A stretch of DNA of 5,163 nt from Bacteroidales bacterium (GCA_003508755.1 DNTK01000137.1:1-5163), one strand, 5' to 3'. Positions 1-5,163 are shown, counted from the stretch's first letter. The notes: generated by a model from the letters alone, not told the origin. Numbers and translations are program-made.

Positions 1-2
1 AG

Positions 3-740
3 ATAAAACAACCCGGACAGGAAAACATTGCAACTGAAAAGCATACAGAAGACGGACATTCTCACGGGCATGGCCACGGACATGGACATGGCCATGGAAG
101 TACTGAAACCATTTCGGTGGCATCACCGGTTTTGGGTAAGAACAACCTCATGGCCGAACGCAACAGAGGCTACTTTGAGGCTAAAGGTGTAAATGCATTT
201 AACCTGGTAAGCTCACCGGGAAGCGGAAAAACAACATTATTGGAAAACCTCATTAAACGGCTTAAAAACAAACACGAAATAACAGTCATCGAAGGCGACC
301 AGCAGACGGTGAATGATGCCAACCGTATTGATCAGGCGGGTGCAAAAGCACTTCAGATAAATACCGGTAATGGCTGTCACCTCGATGCAGAAATGATAAA
401 CGACGCGGTAAAACAACTGAAACCATCAAACGACTCTTTACTCTTTATTGAAAATGTGGGTAACCTGGTTTGTCCGGCACTGTTCGACCTGGGCGAGAAA
501 TCGCGCATCGTCATCGGCAGTGTTACCGAGGGAGAAGATAAGCCTCTGAAATACCCCAATATGTTTGAGACCTCTCAGCTATGCATAATCAATAAAGTGG
601 ATCTGCTCCCATACCTCGAATTTGATGTAGAAAAGTTTAAAGAGAATGCGTTGCGAATAAACCACCACCTCGATTTTATAGAGGTTTCGGCTACCAAAGA
701 AGATGGCATAGACAAGGTGATTGAATGGGTGTTGGCGTAG
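3..740 (+). CDS. hypB: Hydrogenase nickel incorporation GTPase HypB (5' end outside window)
   Basis: HypB is a SIMIBI-class GTPase that works with HypA in the cytoplasm to deliver nickel to the [NiFe]-hydrogenase large subunit. The frame is open to the left edge, so the start is missing; 245 residues are present, against about 290 for the E. coli protein. In order it shows a His-Gly tract (nt 57-98, seven His in HxHxHx spacing), the family's NNxxAxxNR-like stretch (nt 141-167), the P-loop GSGKTT (nt 219-236), EGDQQT (nt 291-308), the metal-site pair Cys-His in GCHLDA (nt 375-380), ENVGNLVCP with the second metal Cys (nt 471-473), TEGEDKPLKYP, and the guanine-specificity motif NKVD (nt 591-602). 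All key residues known from E. coli HypB's G-domain nickel site are intact. The N-terminal CxxCGC motif, if present, lies outside. A GTG at 117 is not the true start, because the His-rich coding continues upstream of it. Other hyp genes would be expected to the left; none follows on the right. Identity is near certain. Confidence 0.97.
   Translation: MKQPGQENIATEKHTEDGHSHGHGHGHGHGHGSTETISVASPVLGKNNLMAERNRGYFEAKGVNAFNLVSSPGSGKTTLLENLIKRLKNKHEITVIEGDQQTVNDANRIDQAGAKALQINTGNGCHLDAEMINDAVKQLKPSNDSLLFIENVGNLVCPALFDLGEKSRIVIGSVTEGEDKPLKYPNMFETSQLCIINKVDLLPYLEFDVEKFKENALRINHHLDFIEVSATKEDGIDKVIEWVLA
57..98 (+). repeat. Hexanucleotide repeat encoding the His-Gly metal-binding tract of HypB
   Basis: This is an imperfect 6-bp tandem repeat, with units of the type CATGGN or CACGGN, that encodes alternating His and Gly (the second codon is Ser). 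Seven His occur at every second residue, plus one more His at nt 42-44. His-rich N-termini are known in some HypB proteins (for example in rhizobia), where they bind several nickel or zinc ions and store nickel. Third-position variation among the units (CAT/CAC, GGC/GGA/GGG) suggests selection on the peptide. The repeat may also vary in length by slippage. Confidence 0.85.
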
Positions 741-759
741 TGAAAAAAATGAATGGCTA

Positions 760-791
760 AATTGTTAATCAGCTATTAAATATCAACAATT
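760..791. terminator. Weak stem-loop between convergent hypB and the TerB-like gene
   Basis: AATTGTT (760-766) and AACAATT (785-791) form a 7-bp inverted repeat with an 18-nt loop. The stem can be extended inward with one mismatch. It lies 19 bp after the hypB stop and 33 bp beyond the stop of the minus-strand TerB-like gene. On the minus strand a run of seven T (complement of 743-749) follows about 10 nt after the stem. The stem is AT-rich and weak, with no adjacent U-tract on the plus strand, so this is only a candidate terminator for either convergent gene and could be chance in AT-rich DNA. Confidence 0.25.
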
Positions 792-824
792 AAAGAATTA
801 AACCATGTAACAATTTACTCCAAC

Positions 825-1229
825 CTAATTATAATACCGTTTAAAAACCCTGTCGACACGATACGGATCAATACCTACTTGTGGTTGCTCTTCCATTTTC
901 TCAAGTATATCGCGCACCGCAGCAGAGTTAAGTCCAAGCTTCAGACCCAACTCGTAGCAAAACTGTATTTCCAGATCATCAATGTGTTTATCAGCATAAG
1001 CCATCAATAGAAGATTGTGAAACAACACAACCCGCTTAGAGAACTTTTCGGGTGGTTCAAAAGTAATGTTGCCACTCATAATTCGGGTATAATCCTCTGT
1101 GCTTACTTCCAACCTTTTAGCAACAGCAAGATATAATTCCAATTCTTTGTCTTCAATTTTACCGTCAACAGTAATGATTTGAGCCAGAGCACTTAGTGTG
1201 CTGAGTTTTTCCTTGTAACTTTCTTCCAT
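825..1229 (-). CDS. Stand-alone TerB-like helical domain protein
   Basis: A 134-residue, probably all-helical cytoplasmic protein with no signal peptide or membrane segment. It resembles the TerB / DjlA-N-terminal domain superfamily. The internal duplication typical of that fold is visible: VDGKIEDKE at residues 21-29 and YADKHIDDLE at 78-87, each an acidic [AV]DxxIxxxE motif preceded by a hydrophobic helix. In TerB these acidic positions bind divalent metal. A basic and aromatic tail (RVFKRYYN) follows residue 123. Small single-domain TerB-like proteins are common in Bacteroidota and mostly have no assigned function; tellurite resistance should not be inferred because no other ter genes are here. 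The start at 1229 gives a typical TerB-like N-terminus; no Shine-Dalgarno precedes it, as usual in this phylum. The gene follows the terminator of the upstream minus-strand gene, so it probably has its own promoter; I see only a weak TAnnTTTR-like box at 1249-1256 with no good -33 partner. The fold is fairly secure, the role unknown. Confidence 0.75.
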   Translation of the reverse strand: MEESYKEKLSTLSALAQIITVDGKIEDKELELYLAVAKRLEVSTEDYTRIMSGNITFEPPEKFSKRVVLFHNLLLMAYADKHIDDLEIQFCYELGLKLGLNSAAVRDILEKMEEQPQVGIDPYRVDRVFKRYYN

Positions 1230-1288
1230 AGTGCAAGCTTTGAAAGGCTAAACATACAATTTTAACCCAAAATTTGAAAATCCTGCAT

Positions 1289-1316
1289 AAAAAAGGTGTC
1301 GGAAAATCCGACACCT
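1289..1316 (-). terminator. Intrinsic terminator of the HTH/DUF4440 gene
   Basis: On the minus strand, a perfect 10-bp stem AGGTGTCGGA / TCCGACACCT (arms at 1316-1307 and 1303-1294) with a TTT loop begins 11 nt past the stop codon of the 1327-2058 gene. The 3' arm runs straight into six T (1294-1289, the first shared with the stem). This is the textbook Rho-independent layout. It separates the HTH/DUF4440 transcript from the TerB-like gene downstream. On the plus strand the hairpin is followed only by ATTTAATAATTT, and no plus-strand gene needs it. Confidence 0.9.
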
Positions 1317-1326
1317 ATTTAATAAT

Positions 1327-2058
1327 TTATTGGCCCGGTGGAAAGTAATTACTTATTTCATTCTCAATGGCCCATTTCCCATCTTTATAGTGCCATTGCG
1401 AAATGTAATTTCCACCCAATATTACTTCATCCCCCATTTTCATGGTCCATATTCCTCTGTCTACAATAAGTTTTTTAGTAATAATTAATTCATCACTAAT
1501 TATCTTATCAAAGCGTAACCCCTGGTGGTAAAGCACCGAATAATAGGTGGTAATGTCTTCTTTACCTTGCAGTTTATCTGCACCAGCCGGCAGTATGCAG
1601 GCATCTTCGAAATAAAGGTTTGCTATAGAATCAATAGCCCCTTTATTGAACCAACGTACAATTTTTTCATTAGCATCCTCGAAATCATCGTGAAAGCTTT
1701 TTTTTGCCTGTGCCGAAGCAGTGTAACTTGAAAGTAATAGTAATCCAGCAATTAAGAGTGCCGGGGTGGATAAAATCATTAATTTTTTCATGGTATTGGT
1801 TTTTAAGTTGAATAAATCAATTAATAAGAAAAATAATTGCTCGAGCTGCTTTTTCAATTTCGATGTTGAATTGTAAACCTCATAATCAAGAGCAGAAAAA
1901 ATAAGCCTTACCGTATAAGTCCTGGGTTGTACTTCATTGGATTCGATACGCTGAATGGTTCTTGAAGTAACACCACATTTAAGCGCTAAATCACCTTGTG
2001 TTAAACCTCTTTCGGTACGCAACTGTAAAACTTTCTTTCCTAATTCAGGCTGGTTCAT
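1327..2058 (-). CDS. XRE-family HTH protein fused to a membrane segment and a DUF4440/SnoaL-like domain
   Basis: A 243-residue frame with three parts. Residues 4-60 form a Cro/C1-type helix-turn-helix (LxxLRTERGLTQGDLALKCGV, then TSRTIQRIE as the recognition region), expected to bind DNA in the cytoplasm. Residues 65-90 are a Lys-rich then hydrophobic linker. Residues 91-118 look like a classical signal peptide: KK, a hydrophobic core from 93 to 110, and an Ala-x-Ala exit ending TASAQA. Residues 121-240 resemble the NTF2-fold DUF4440/SnoaL-like family, with WFNKGAIDSIANLYFEDAC, a LPAGADKLQGKEDI stretch and a closing YISQWHYKDGKWAIENEIS. Read as one protein, it would have an inside HTH, one membrane span and an outside NTF2-like domain: a membrane-tethered one-component regulator. 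Alternatively, Met90 (nt 1791-1789) starts a separate 154-residue secreted protein. No stop or frameshift separates the parts. The ligand or substrate of the NTF2-like domain cannot be told from sequence. A Bacteroidota-type promoter precedes the start, and a strong terminator follows the end. Confidence 0.8.
   Translation of the reverse strand: MNQPELGKKVLQLRTERGLTQGDLALKCGVTSRTIQRIESNEVQPRTYTVRLIFSALDYEVYNSTSKLKKQLEQLFFLLIDLFNLKTNTMKKLMILSTPALLIAGLLLLSSYTASAQAKKSFHDDFEDANEKIVRWFNKGAIDSIANLYFEDACILPAGADKLQGKEDITTYYSVLYHQGLRFDKIISDELIITKKLIVDRGIWTMKMGDEVILGGNYISQWHYKDGKWAIENEISNYFPPGQ
1789..1858 (-). promoter_or_regulatory. Possible internal promoter and start for the secreted DUF4440 part
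   Basis: Inside the HTH/DUF4440 frame, the minus strand carries ATTG (1858-1855), a 19-nt spacer and TATTTTTC (1835-1828). This approximates the Bacteroidota -33 TTTG / -7 TAnnTTTG pair, with one mismatch in each box. An AT-rich leader then leads to the ATG at 1791-1789, which begins a signal-peptide-like sequence. If functional, it would give an independent transcript for the exported NTF2-like protein. The boxes are degenerate and lie in AT-rich coding DNA, so chance is a real alternative. Confidence 0.22.
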
Positions 2059-2076
2059 AATTCAAAATTGTTTGAG

Positions 2077-2108
2077 CAAGATTAAAATCAACTTAAAAAA
2101 ATTCCAAA
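2077..2108 (-). promoter_or_regulatory. Bacteroidota-type promoter of the HTH/DUF4440 gene
   Basis: Reading the minus strand, TTTG (2108-2105) is followed after exactly 20 nt by TAATCTTG (2084-2077), one mismatch from the phylum's -7 consensus TAnnTTTG. The usual spacing of 19-21 nt is met. Transcription would begin near 2070, giving a short leader of about 12 nt before the ATG at 2058, with no Shine-Dalgarno. The boxes and spacing are seen; promoter activity is inferred. Confidence 0.5.
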
Positions 2109-2170
2109 AAAAAGCAGGGAATTTGGTGCGACATTCACACGACAAACTCCATATATGATTACAAATATGC

Positions 2171-2204
2171 TACTTATAAATAAGTACAAACTAACTAAAA
2201 GTTA
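2171..2204. promoter_or_regulatory. Two adjacent small inverted repeats in the divergent intergenic region (possible operators)
   Basis: TACTTAT-AA-ATAAGTA (2171-2186) is a perfect 7-bp dyad with a 2-bp centre. Six bases further on, TAACT-AAA-AGTTA (2192-2204) is a 5-bp dyad with a 3-bp centre. Both lie about midway between the start of the HTH-encoding gene (2058, minus) and nagX (2291, plus), where a dimeric regulator such as the neighbouring XRE-type protein could act. They are very AT-rich, so chance dyads are plausible. Confidence 0.25.
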
Positions 2205-2246
2205 AAATACCAGAAAAAACTTTATCCATTATTAATAGATTCAGCA

Positions 2247-2254
2247 TAATATTG
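2247..2254 (+). promoter_or_regulatory. Weak -7-like box upstream of nagX
   Basis: TAATATTG matches the TAnnTTTG consensus except at one position and lies 36 nt before the nagX ATG, which would give a leader of about 30 nt. The best upstream partner is TTTA at 2221-2224, at 22 nt, slightly long and imperfect. I see no better promoter in the 232-bp intergenic region for the plus strand, so this is a tentative assignment. Confidence 0.25.
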
Positions 2255-2290
2255 TAAGTTGATGGTTTTCATATTTAATTCTCTTAATGA

Positions 2291-3376
2291 ATGGCTTCTA
2301 ACCGATTACTTTCCATTGATGCTTTCAGAGGATTTACCATATTTGCCATGATATTGGTAAATTATCCGGGAAGTTGGAACTATGTATATCCACCCCTTTT
2401 GCATGCCAGCTGGAACGGTCTTACTCCTACTGATTTAATATTTCCTTTTTTCCTGTTCATTGTCGGAATATCGATTACACTGGCTTTCAGCAAAAGACTA
2501 CAAAACAATGCTTCAAAAAAGCAATTATTATTGAAGCTCTTAATACGTTTCCTTAAGATTTTTACTGTTGGAATTTTTCTTAACTATATACATCATTTTA
2601 GTATTGATGAGATAAGGGTTGCGGGCGTACTGCAGCGAATTGCCATTGTGTACCTGGTGTGCAGCCTGTTGTTCTTATATACCAATTATAAAGTTATTCT
2701 TGGAACAGGTATCGGTATTCTTATCATATACTGGATTACGATGACCCAGGTACCCTTACCCGGAACTGGGCAAGTATTGCTGGAGCCAGGCAATAACATA
2801 GCAGCCTGGATTGATGGCTTTTTGTTACCCGGCAAAATGTGGAATGAAACCTGGGATCCGGAAGGTGTATACAGCACTCTGCCTGCAATAGTCACGGGTA
2901 TCTCAGGTATGCTTTCAGGAAGGATATTAGTTGGAAATCACACCTGGGAGTATAAAATTATTTGGATTTTTGTGATCGGCATGTTGCTCTCTGTTACAGG
3001 TTATATATGGAGCTGGTCATTTCCCATAAACAAGAATTTATGGACAAGCTCTTATGTACTGCTAACCAGTGGTTTTGCCAACCTGATTTTAGCAATTAGT
3101 ATTTTTACTGTGGATGTATTAAAACGAGATAAAATTGCAAAAATCGGATTCATTTTTGGTGCCAATGCAATTACTGTTTATGTCCTCGCCGATGTCCTTT
3201 CGTTTCTGTTTTACCAGACACCAATAATGCATAAAAGCCTGAATGAACATTTCATTTCACTTTTTATATCAACGAACCCGGAATTGGGCAGTCTTATTTA
3301 TGCTTTCTTATACCTGGGAGTTTTGTTCTTGCCTGCGTTTTTTTTATACAGAAAAAATATCTTTATCCGATTATAA
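2291..3376 (+). CDS. nagX: NagX/HGSNAT-like transmembrane glucosamine acetyltransferase (DUF5009 family)
   Basis: A 361-residue inner-membrane protein related to heparan-alpha-glucosaminide N-acetyltransferase and to bacterial NagX of N-acetylglucosamine gene clusters. The family motifs appear in order: RLLSIDAFRGFTIFAMILVN (5-24); HASWNGLTPTDLIFP (38-52), whose His38 matches the histidine that carries acetyl in human HGSNAT; GVLQRIAIVYL (112-122); WDPEGVYSTLPAI (188-200); PINKNLWTSSYVL (245-257); and GANAITVYVLADVL (290-303). About ten hydrophobic spans are visible, near 11-27, 48-66, 82-101, 115-131, 134-151, 195-213, 222-241, 253-276, 285-308 and 333-353. HGSNAT passes acetyl from cytosolic acetyl-CoA to a glucosamine residue on the other side of the membrane; the bacterial substrate is not settled. 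The start at 2291 puts the first family motif at residue 5; the ATG at 2287 is out of frame and stops after four codons. The gene converges on a GH20 hexosaminidase 30 bp away, which supports an amino-sugar role. Family assignment is strong; the exact reaction is inferred. Confidence 0.88.
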   Translation: MASNRLLSIDAFRGFTIFAMILVNYPGSWNYVYPPLLHASWNGLTPTDLIFPFFLFIVGISITLAFSKRLQNNASKKQLLLKLLIRFLKIFTVGIFLNYIHHFSIDEIRVAGVLQRIAIVYLVCSLLFLYTNYKVILGTGIGILIIYWITMTQVPLPGTGQVLLEPGNNIAAWIDGFLLPGKMWNETWDPEGVYSTLPAIVTGISGMLSGRILVGNHTWEYKIIWIFVIGMLLSVTGYIWSWSFPINKNLWTSSYVLLTSGFANLILAISIFTVDVLKRDKIAKIGFIFGANAITVYVLADVLSFLFYQTPIMHKSLNEHFISLFISTNPELGSLIYAFLYLGVLFLPAFFLYRKNIFIRL

Positions 3377-3406
3377 TGTTAGTTTCCGACTATTCGCATT
3401 TGCCAA

Positions 3407-4975
3407 TTAATTGCTCCACGGTACCAAAGCTGATTTGTGATAGTTTATGTTCATTTGATTAAACCATTTGGCATGACCTGCCAGGCGGTTTTTGTATTCT
3501 TTCCAATTGCCGGTGTAATTACGTGACCAGCCAATTTCAGCATAACCGGGTAATCTGGGGAATAGCATATATTCTATTTCATCGAGATTAGCAACAGTTT
3601 CGGACCACAGAGGTGCTTCAATACCCAGCACATACTCAACAAGATTACCTTTTAACAGATCGCCTGCATACCATTTATAAGCTTTCTCAACATCAATATG
3701 TCCGGCCCAGTCTAATCCTAATACCGTGGACGAATCGTATTTCATGTCGAGGTATGTAAATTCAGCCGGAGACATAATAATACGCGCTCCCTTATCAATA
3801 CCCTGCAAGGCATAGTTTTCATGATTCCAGAATTGCACCACGGTACCTGAATCGATTTTTGTTTGTGCTACTTCATCCCATCCAATTAAGGTTTTATCAT
3901 ACTTCGATACTATCTTTTGAACTCTATTCATAAAAATTTGATAATCCTCCGCTGATGTCGCATCGGACTCATCTCCACCAATATGTATATATTTTCCAGG
4001 AGAAATCAATGAGATCTCGCGGATTACATCCTCAACAAATTCATATGTTATATTTTTATTGACACAAAGAGAACTGAAACCTACGCGTGTTCCAGTATAA
4101 AGCTTTCGGGCCTTACCATCACAATTGAGCTGACTATACGAAGCAAGGGCTGCATTCGTGTGTCCCGGCATATCAATTTCAGGAACTACCTCGATATACT
4201 TTGATTTTGCAAAGTTGACTATTTCGGTGAATTGCTCCTGGGAATAATAACCACCAGTGCCCCCTCCTACCTGTGTTTTACTGCCATAATCGGTCAGGTT
4301 TGGCCATGATTTGATTTCGATTCGCCAACCCTGATCATCTGTAAGGTGCAGATGAAGTTTATTTAATTTATAGTAGGCCAGATATTCGATCACCTGTTTA
4401 ACCTCTTCGACACTAAAAAAATGCCGAGCAACATCAAGCATGATGCCCCGGTACTCAAATCGTGGAGTATCCAGGATAGTGCCAGTGGGAATTGCAATCA
4501 GATCTGAATTCTCAAAAGTACCACTGTTTTCGATTATGAGCTGGTGCAGGCTCTGAACTCCGTAAAACAATCCAGCAGGTTCAGCGGCTGAAATCACAAT
4601 ATGTTTCGGCCTTATATCCAGCTGGTACCCCTCTATTCCAAGTGTGGTGCCTTGTTCAATGATTTTTAAATAGATTCCGGTTTTCCGAATTTTTTTAAAA
4701 TGCGTCTGAATTGTGGTTTCGCATGCAGCATTTGCTTCAATTATTTCTGAAAGATGCTGTCCCAGATTTGCAAGGGCTTCATTTTCATTTGACAAAAATA
4801 GATTTAGCTTTTTACCAATTTTATAGTGTCTACCCATCATAATGACAGAATCGGGTTGTGGAATAAGTGTGTTTTCTGTTAGGTTAGATTCACCCATATC
4901 ACTTGAGCATCCCATTATCAATAAAGCAAATAAGGAAAAATAGAAAGAGTTTAACCGCTTATTAATTTTATCCAT
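3407..4975 (-). CDS. GH20 beta-N-acetylhexosaminidase, lipoprotein
   Basis: This 522-residue exo-enzyme should remove terminal beta-linked GlcNAc or GalNAc from oligosaccharides by substrate-assisted retaining catalysis. Residues 1-22 are a signal peptide ending in a lipobox (LLIMGC), so Cys23 is probably lipidated; a short Ser/Asp/Glu-rich stretch follows, too weak to decide between periplasmic and surface placement. Residues of about 36-168 form the N-terminal GH20b domain; the TIM barrel runs from about 172 to 490. Visible active-site elements are RGIMLDVARHF with substrate-binding Arg176, LHLTDDQGWR (209-218), EIDMPGH (266-272), the catalytic pair Asp335-Glu336 in HIGGDES, GWDE (365-368), QFW (381-383), and APLWSE (454-459) with aromatic pocket Trp457. 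None of the expected key residues is missing, and the length is normal for a two-domain GH20. The start at 4975 gives a complete signal peptide. It lies 11 bp after a DUF2148 gene on the same strand, suggesting one transcript, and it converges on nagX. Specificity (chitin oligomers, peptidoglycan fragments or glycans) cannot be told. Confidence 0.95.
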   Translation of the reverse strand: MDKINKRLNSFYFSLFALLIMGCSSDMGESNLTENTLIPQPDSVIMMGRHYKIGKKLNLFLSNENEALANLGQHLSEIIEANAACETTIQTHFKKIRKTGIYLKIIEQGTTLGIEGYQLDIRPKHIVISAAEPAGLFYGVQSLHQLIIENSGTFENSDLIAIPTGTILDTPRFEYRGIMLDVARHFFSVEEVKQVIEYLAYYKLNKLHLHLTDDQGWRIEIKSWPNLTDYGSKTQVGGGTGGYYSQEQFTEIVNFAKSKYIEVVPEIDMPGHTNAALASYSQLNCDGKARKLYTGTRVGFSSLCVNKNITYEFVEDVIREISLISPGKYIHIGGDESDATSAEDYQIFMNRVQKIVSKYDKTLIGWDEVAQTKIDSGTVVQFWNHENYALQGIDKGARIIMSPAEFTYLDMKYDSSTVLGLDWAGHIDVEKAYKWYAGDLLKGNLVEYVLGIEAPLWSETVANLDEIEYMLFPRLPGYAEIGWSRNYTGNWKEYKNRLAGHAKWFNQMNINYHKSALVPWSN

Positions 4976-4986
4976 TTCAACAGATC

Positions 4987-5163
4987 TTATTTTCTATCAA
5001 AGAATACATTTTTTGAACTGGCGCTTAGCGGGATCCCATAAATAATTTTTACATCCGGCCCCATTAATCCCAGCTCCTTAACTGCCATGCCAACAGTATA
5101 CATAATTCTGTTATCGACACGGTTATCCATGGCAACACTTGCAGCAGAGCCAATCGCAATGCC
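4987..5163 (-). CDS. DUF2148 ferredoxin-domain protein, C-terminal fragment (5' end outside window)
   Basis: The last 58 codons of a minus-strand gene enter from the right edge and stop at TAA (4989-4987). The frame reads GIAIGSAASVAMDNRVDNR, then IMYTVGMAVKELGLMG, PDVKIIYGIPLSASSKN and VFFDRK. This matches what I recall of the C-terminus of DUF2148 (COG4739) proteins, in which a (D/N)HRVDNR-like segment, a GxAAxELGLLG helix and a closing GIPLS...FFDR occur. The family has a Cys-rich, ferredoxin-like region further upstream, which lies outside this window, so metal ligands cannot be checked here. The family's function is not established. The 11-bp gap to the GH20 start suggests co-transcription, although no functional link to sugar metabolism is evident. 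It was identified from recalled family sequence, without a search. Confidence 0.68.
   Translation of the reverse strand, partial: GIAIGSAASVAMDNRVDNRIMYTVGMAVKELGLMGPDVKIIYGIPLSASSKNVFFDRK

Noticed and set aside
57..98. Short tandem repeat considered as a CRISPR-like or regulatory repeat
   Set aside because: The units are contiguous 6-mers in frame with hypB encoding His-Gly, so the protein explains them fully.
117..119. GTG as the start codon of hypB
   Set aside because: The same frame is open to the left edge and encodes a typical HypB His-rich segment just upstream; E. coli HypB also has a long N-terminal extension before the NNRLAARNR-type stretch.
377..559. 60-codon open frame on the minus strand
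   Set aside because: It lies entirely antisense to the highly conserved HypB G-domain and its peptide resembles no domain; it is a shadow frame.
741..824. Possible small gene or RNA between hypB and the TerB-like gene
   Set aside because: Only 84 bp, AT-rich, with frequent stops in the frames I checked and nothing beyond a weak stem-loop.
1525..1731. 68-codon open frame on the plus strand
   Set aside because: Antisense to the DUF4440-like domain, with no recognisable motif, start context or promoter.
1955..2158. 67-codon open frame on the plus strand across the HTH gene start
   Set aside because: Half of it is antisense to the conserved HTH domain and half reads through AT-rich promoter DNA as a Lys/Ile-rich peptide; no sign of coding selection.
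2686..2895. 69-codon open frame on the minus strand
   Set aside because: Antisense to the conserved membrane domain of the NagX-like protein and without family features.
3404..3413. Perfect palindrome CAATTAATTG at the GH20 stop codon
   Set aside because: Self-complementary with no loop, all AT except the ends, and partly fixed by the stop codon; it cannot form a useful terminator hairpin and is likely chance.

Overview
The window looks like chromosomal DNA of a Bacteroidota bacterium, probably an environmental Bacteroidales/Marinilabiliales-type lineage (the lineage is inference). The signs are AT-rich intergenic DNA, no Shine-Dalgarno sequences before start codons, promoter-like TTTG / TAnnTTTG pairs typical of this phylum, and family members with Bacteroidota-style sequences. 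The hypB gene implies a [NiFe]-hydrogenase and hence anaerobic or fermentative H2 metabolism.

Layout from left to right: (1) 3-740 (+), the 3' part of hypB, a GTPase and nickel chaperone, entering from the left edge with a His-Gly-rich metal-binding tract. (2) 825-1229 (-), a small stand-alone TerB-like all-helical protein, convergent with hypB. (3) 1327-2058 (-), a reading frame joining an XRE-type helix-turn-helix domain, a signal-peptide-like membrane segment and a DUF4440/SnoaL-like (NTF2 fold) domain, followed by a clear intrinsic terminator at 1289-1316. (4) A 232-bp divergent intergenic region with a promoter candidate and two small inverted repeats. (5) 2291-3376 (+), a multi-spanning acetyltransferase of the NagX/HGSNAT (DUF5009) family. 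(6) 3407-4975 (-), a GH20 beta-N-acetylhexosaminidase lipoprotein, tail to tail with nagX. (7) 4987-5163 (-), the C-terminus of a DUF2148 ferredoxin-domain protein running off the right edge, 11 bp upstream of the GH20 gene and probably co-transcribed with it.

The right half makes sense as amino-sugar salvage. GH20 enzymes need the N-acetyl group of the substrate for catalysis, and the NagX family acetylates glucosamine residues across the inner membrane, so the two could act in sequence in the cell envelope. This link is inference. The left half is a set of unrelated single genes.

The most unusual object is the HTH-membrane-NTF2 frame at 1327-2058. It may be a membrane-tethered one-component regulator, or two genes joined in frame with an internal start at 1791. 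I see no CRISPR array, insertion sequence, tRNA or rRNA, and nothing that establishes a new multi-gene system.
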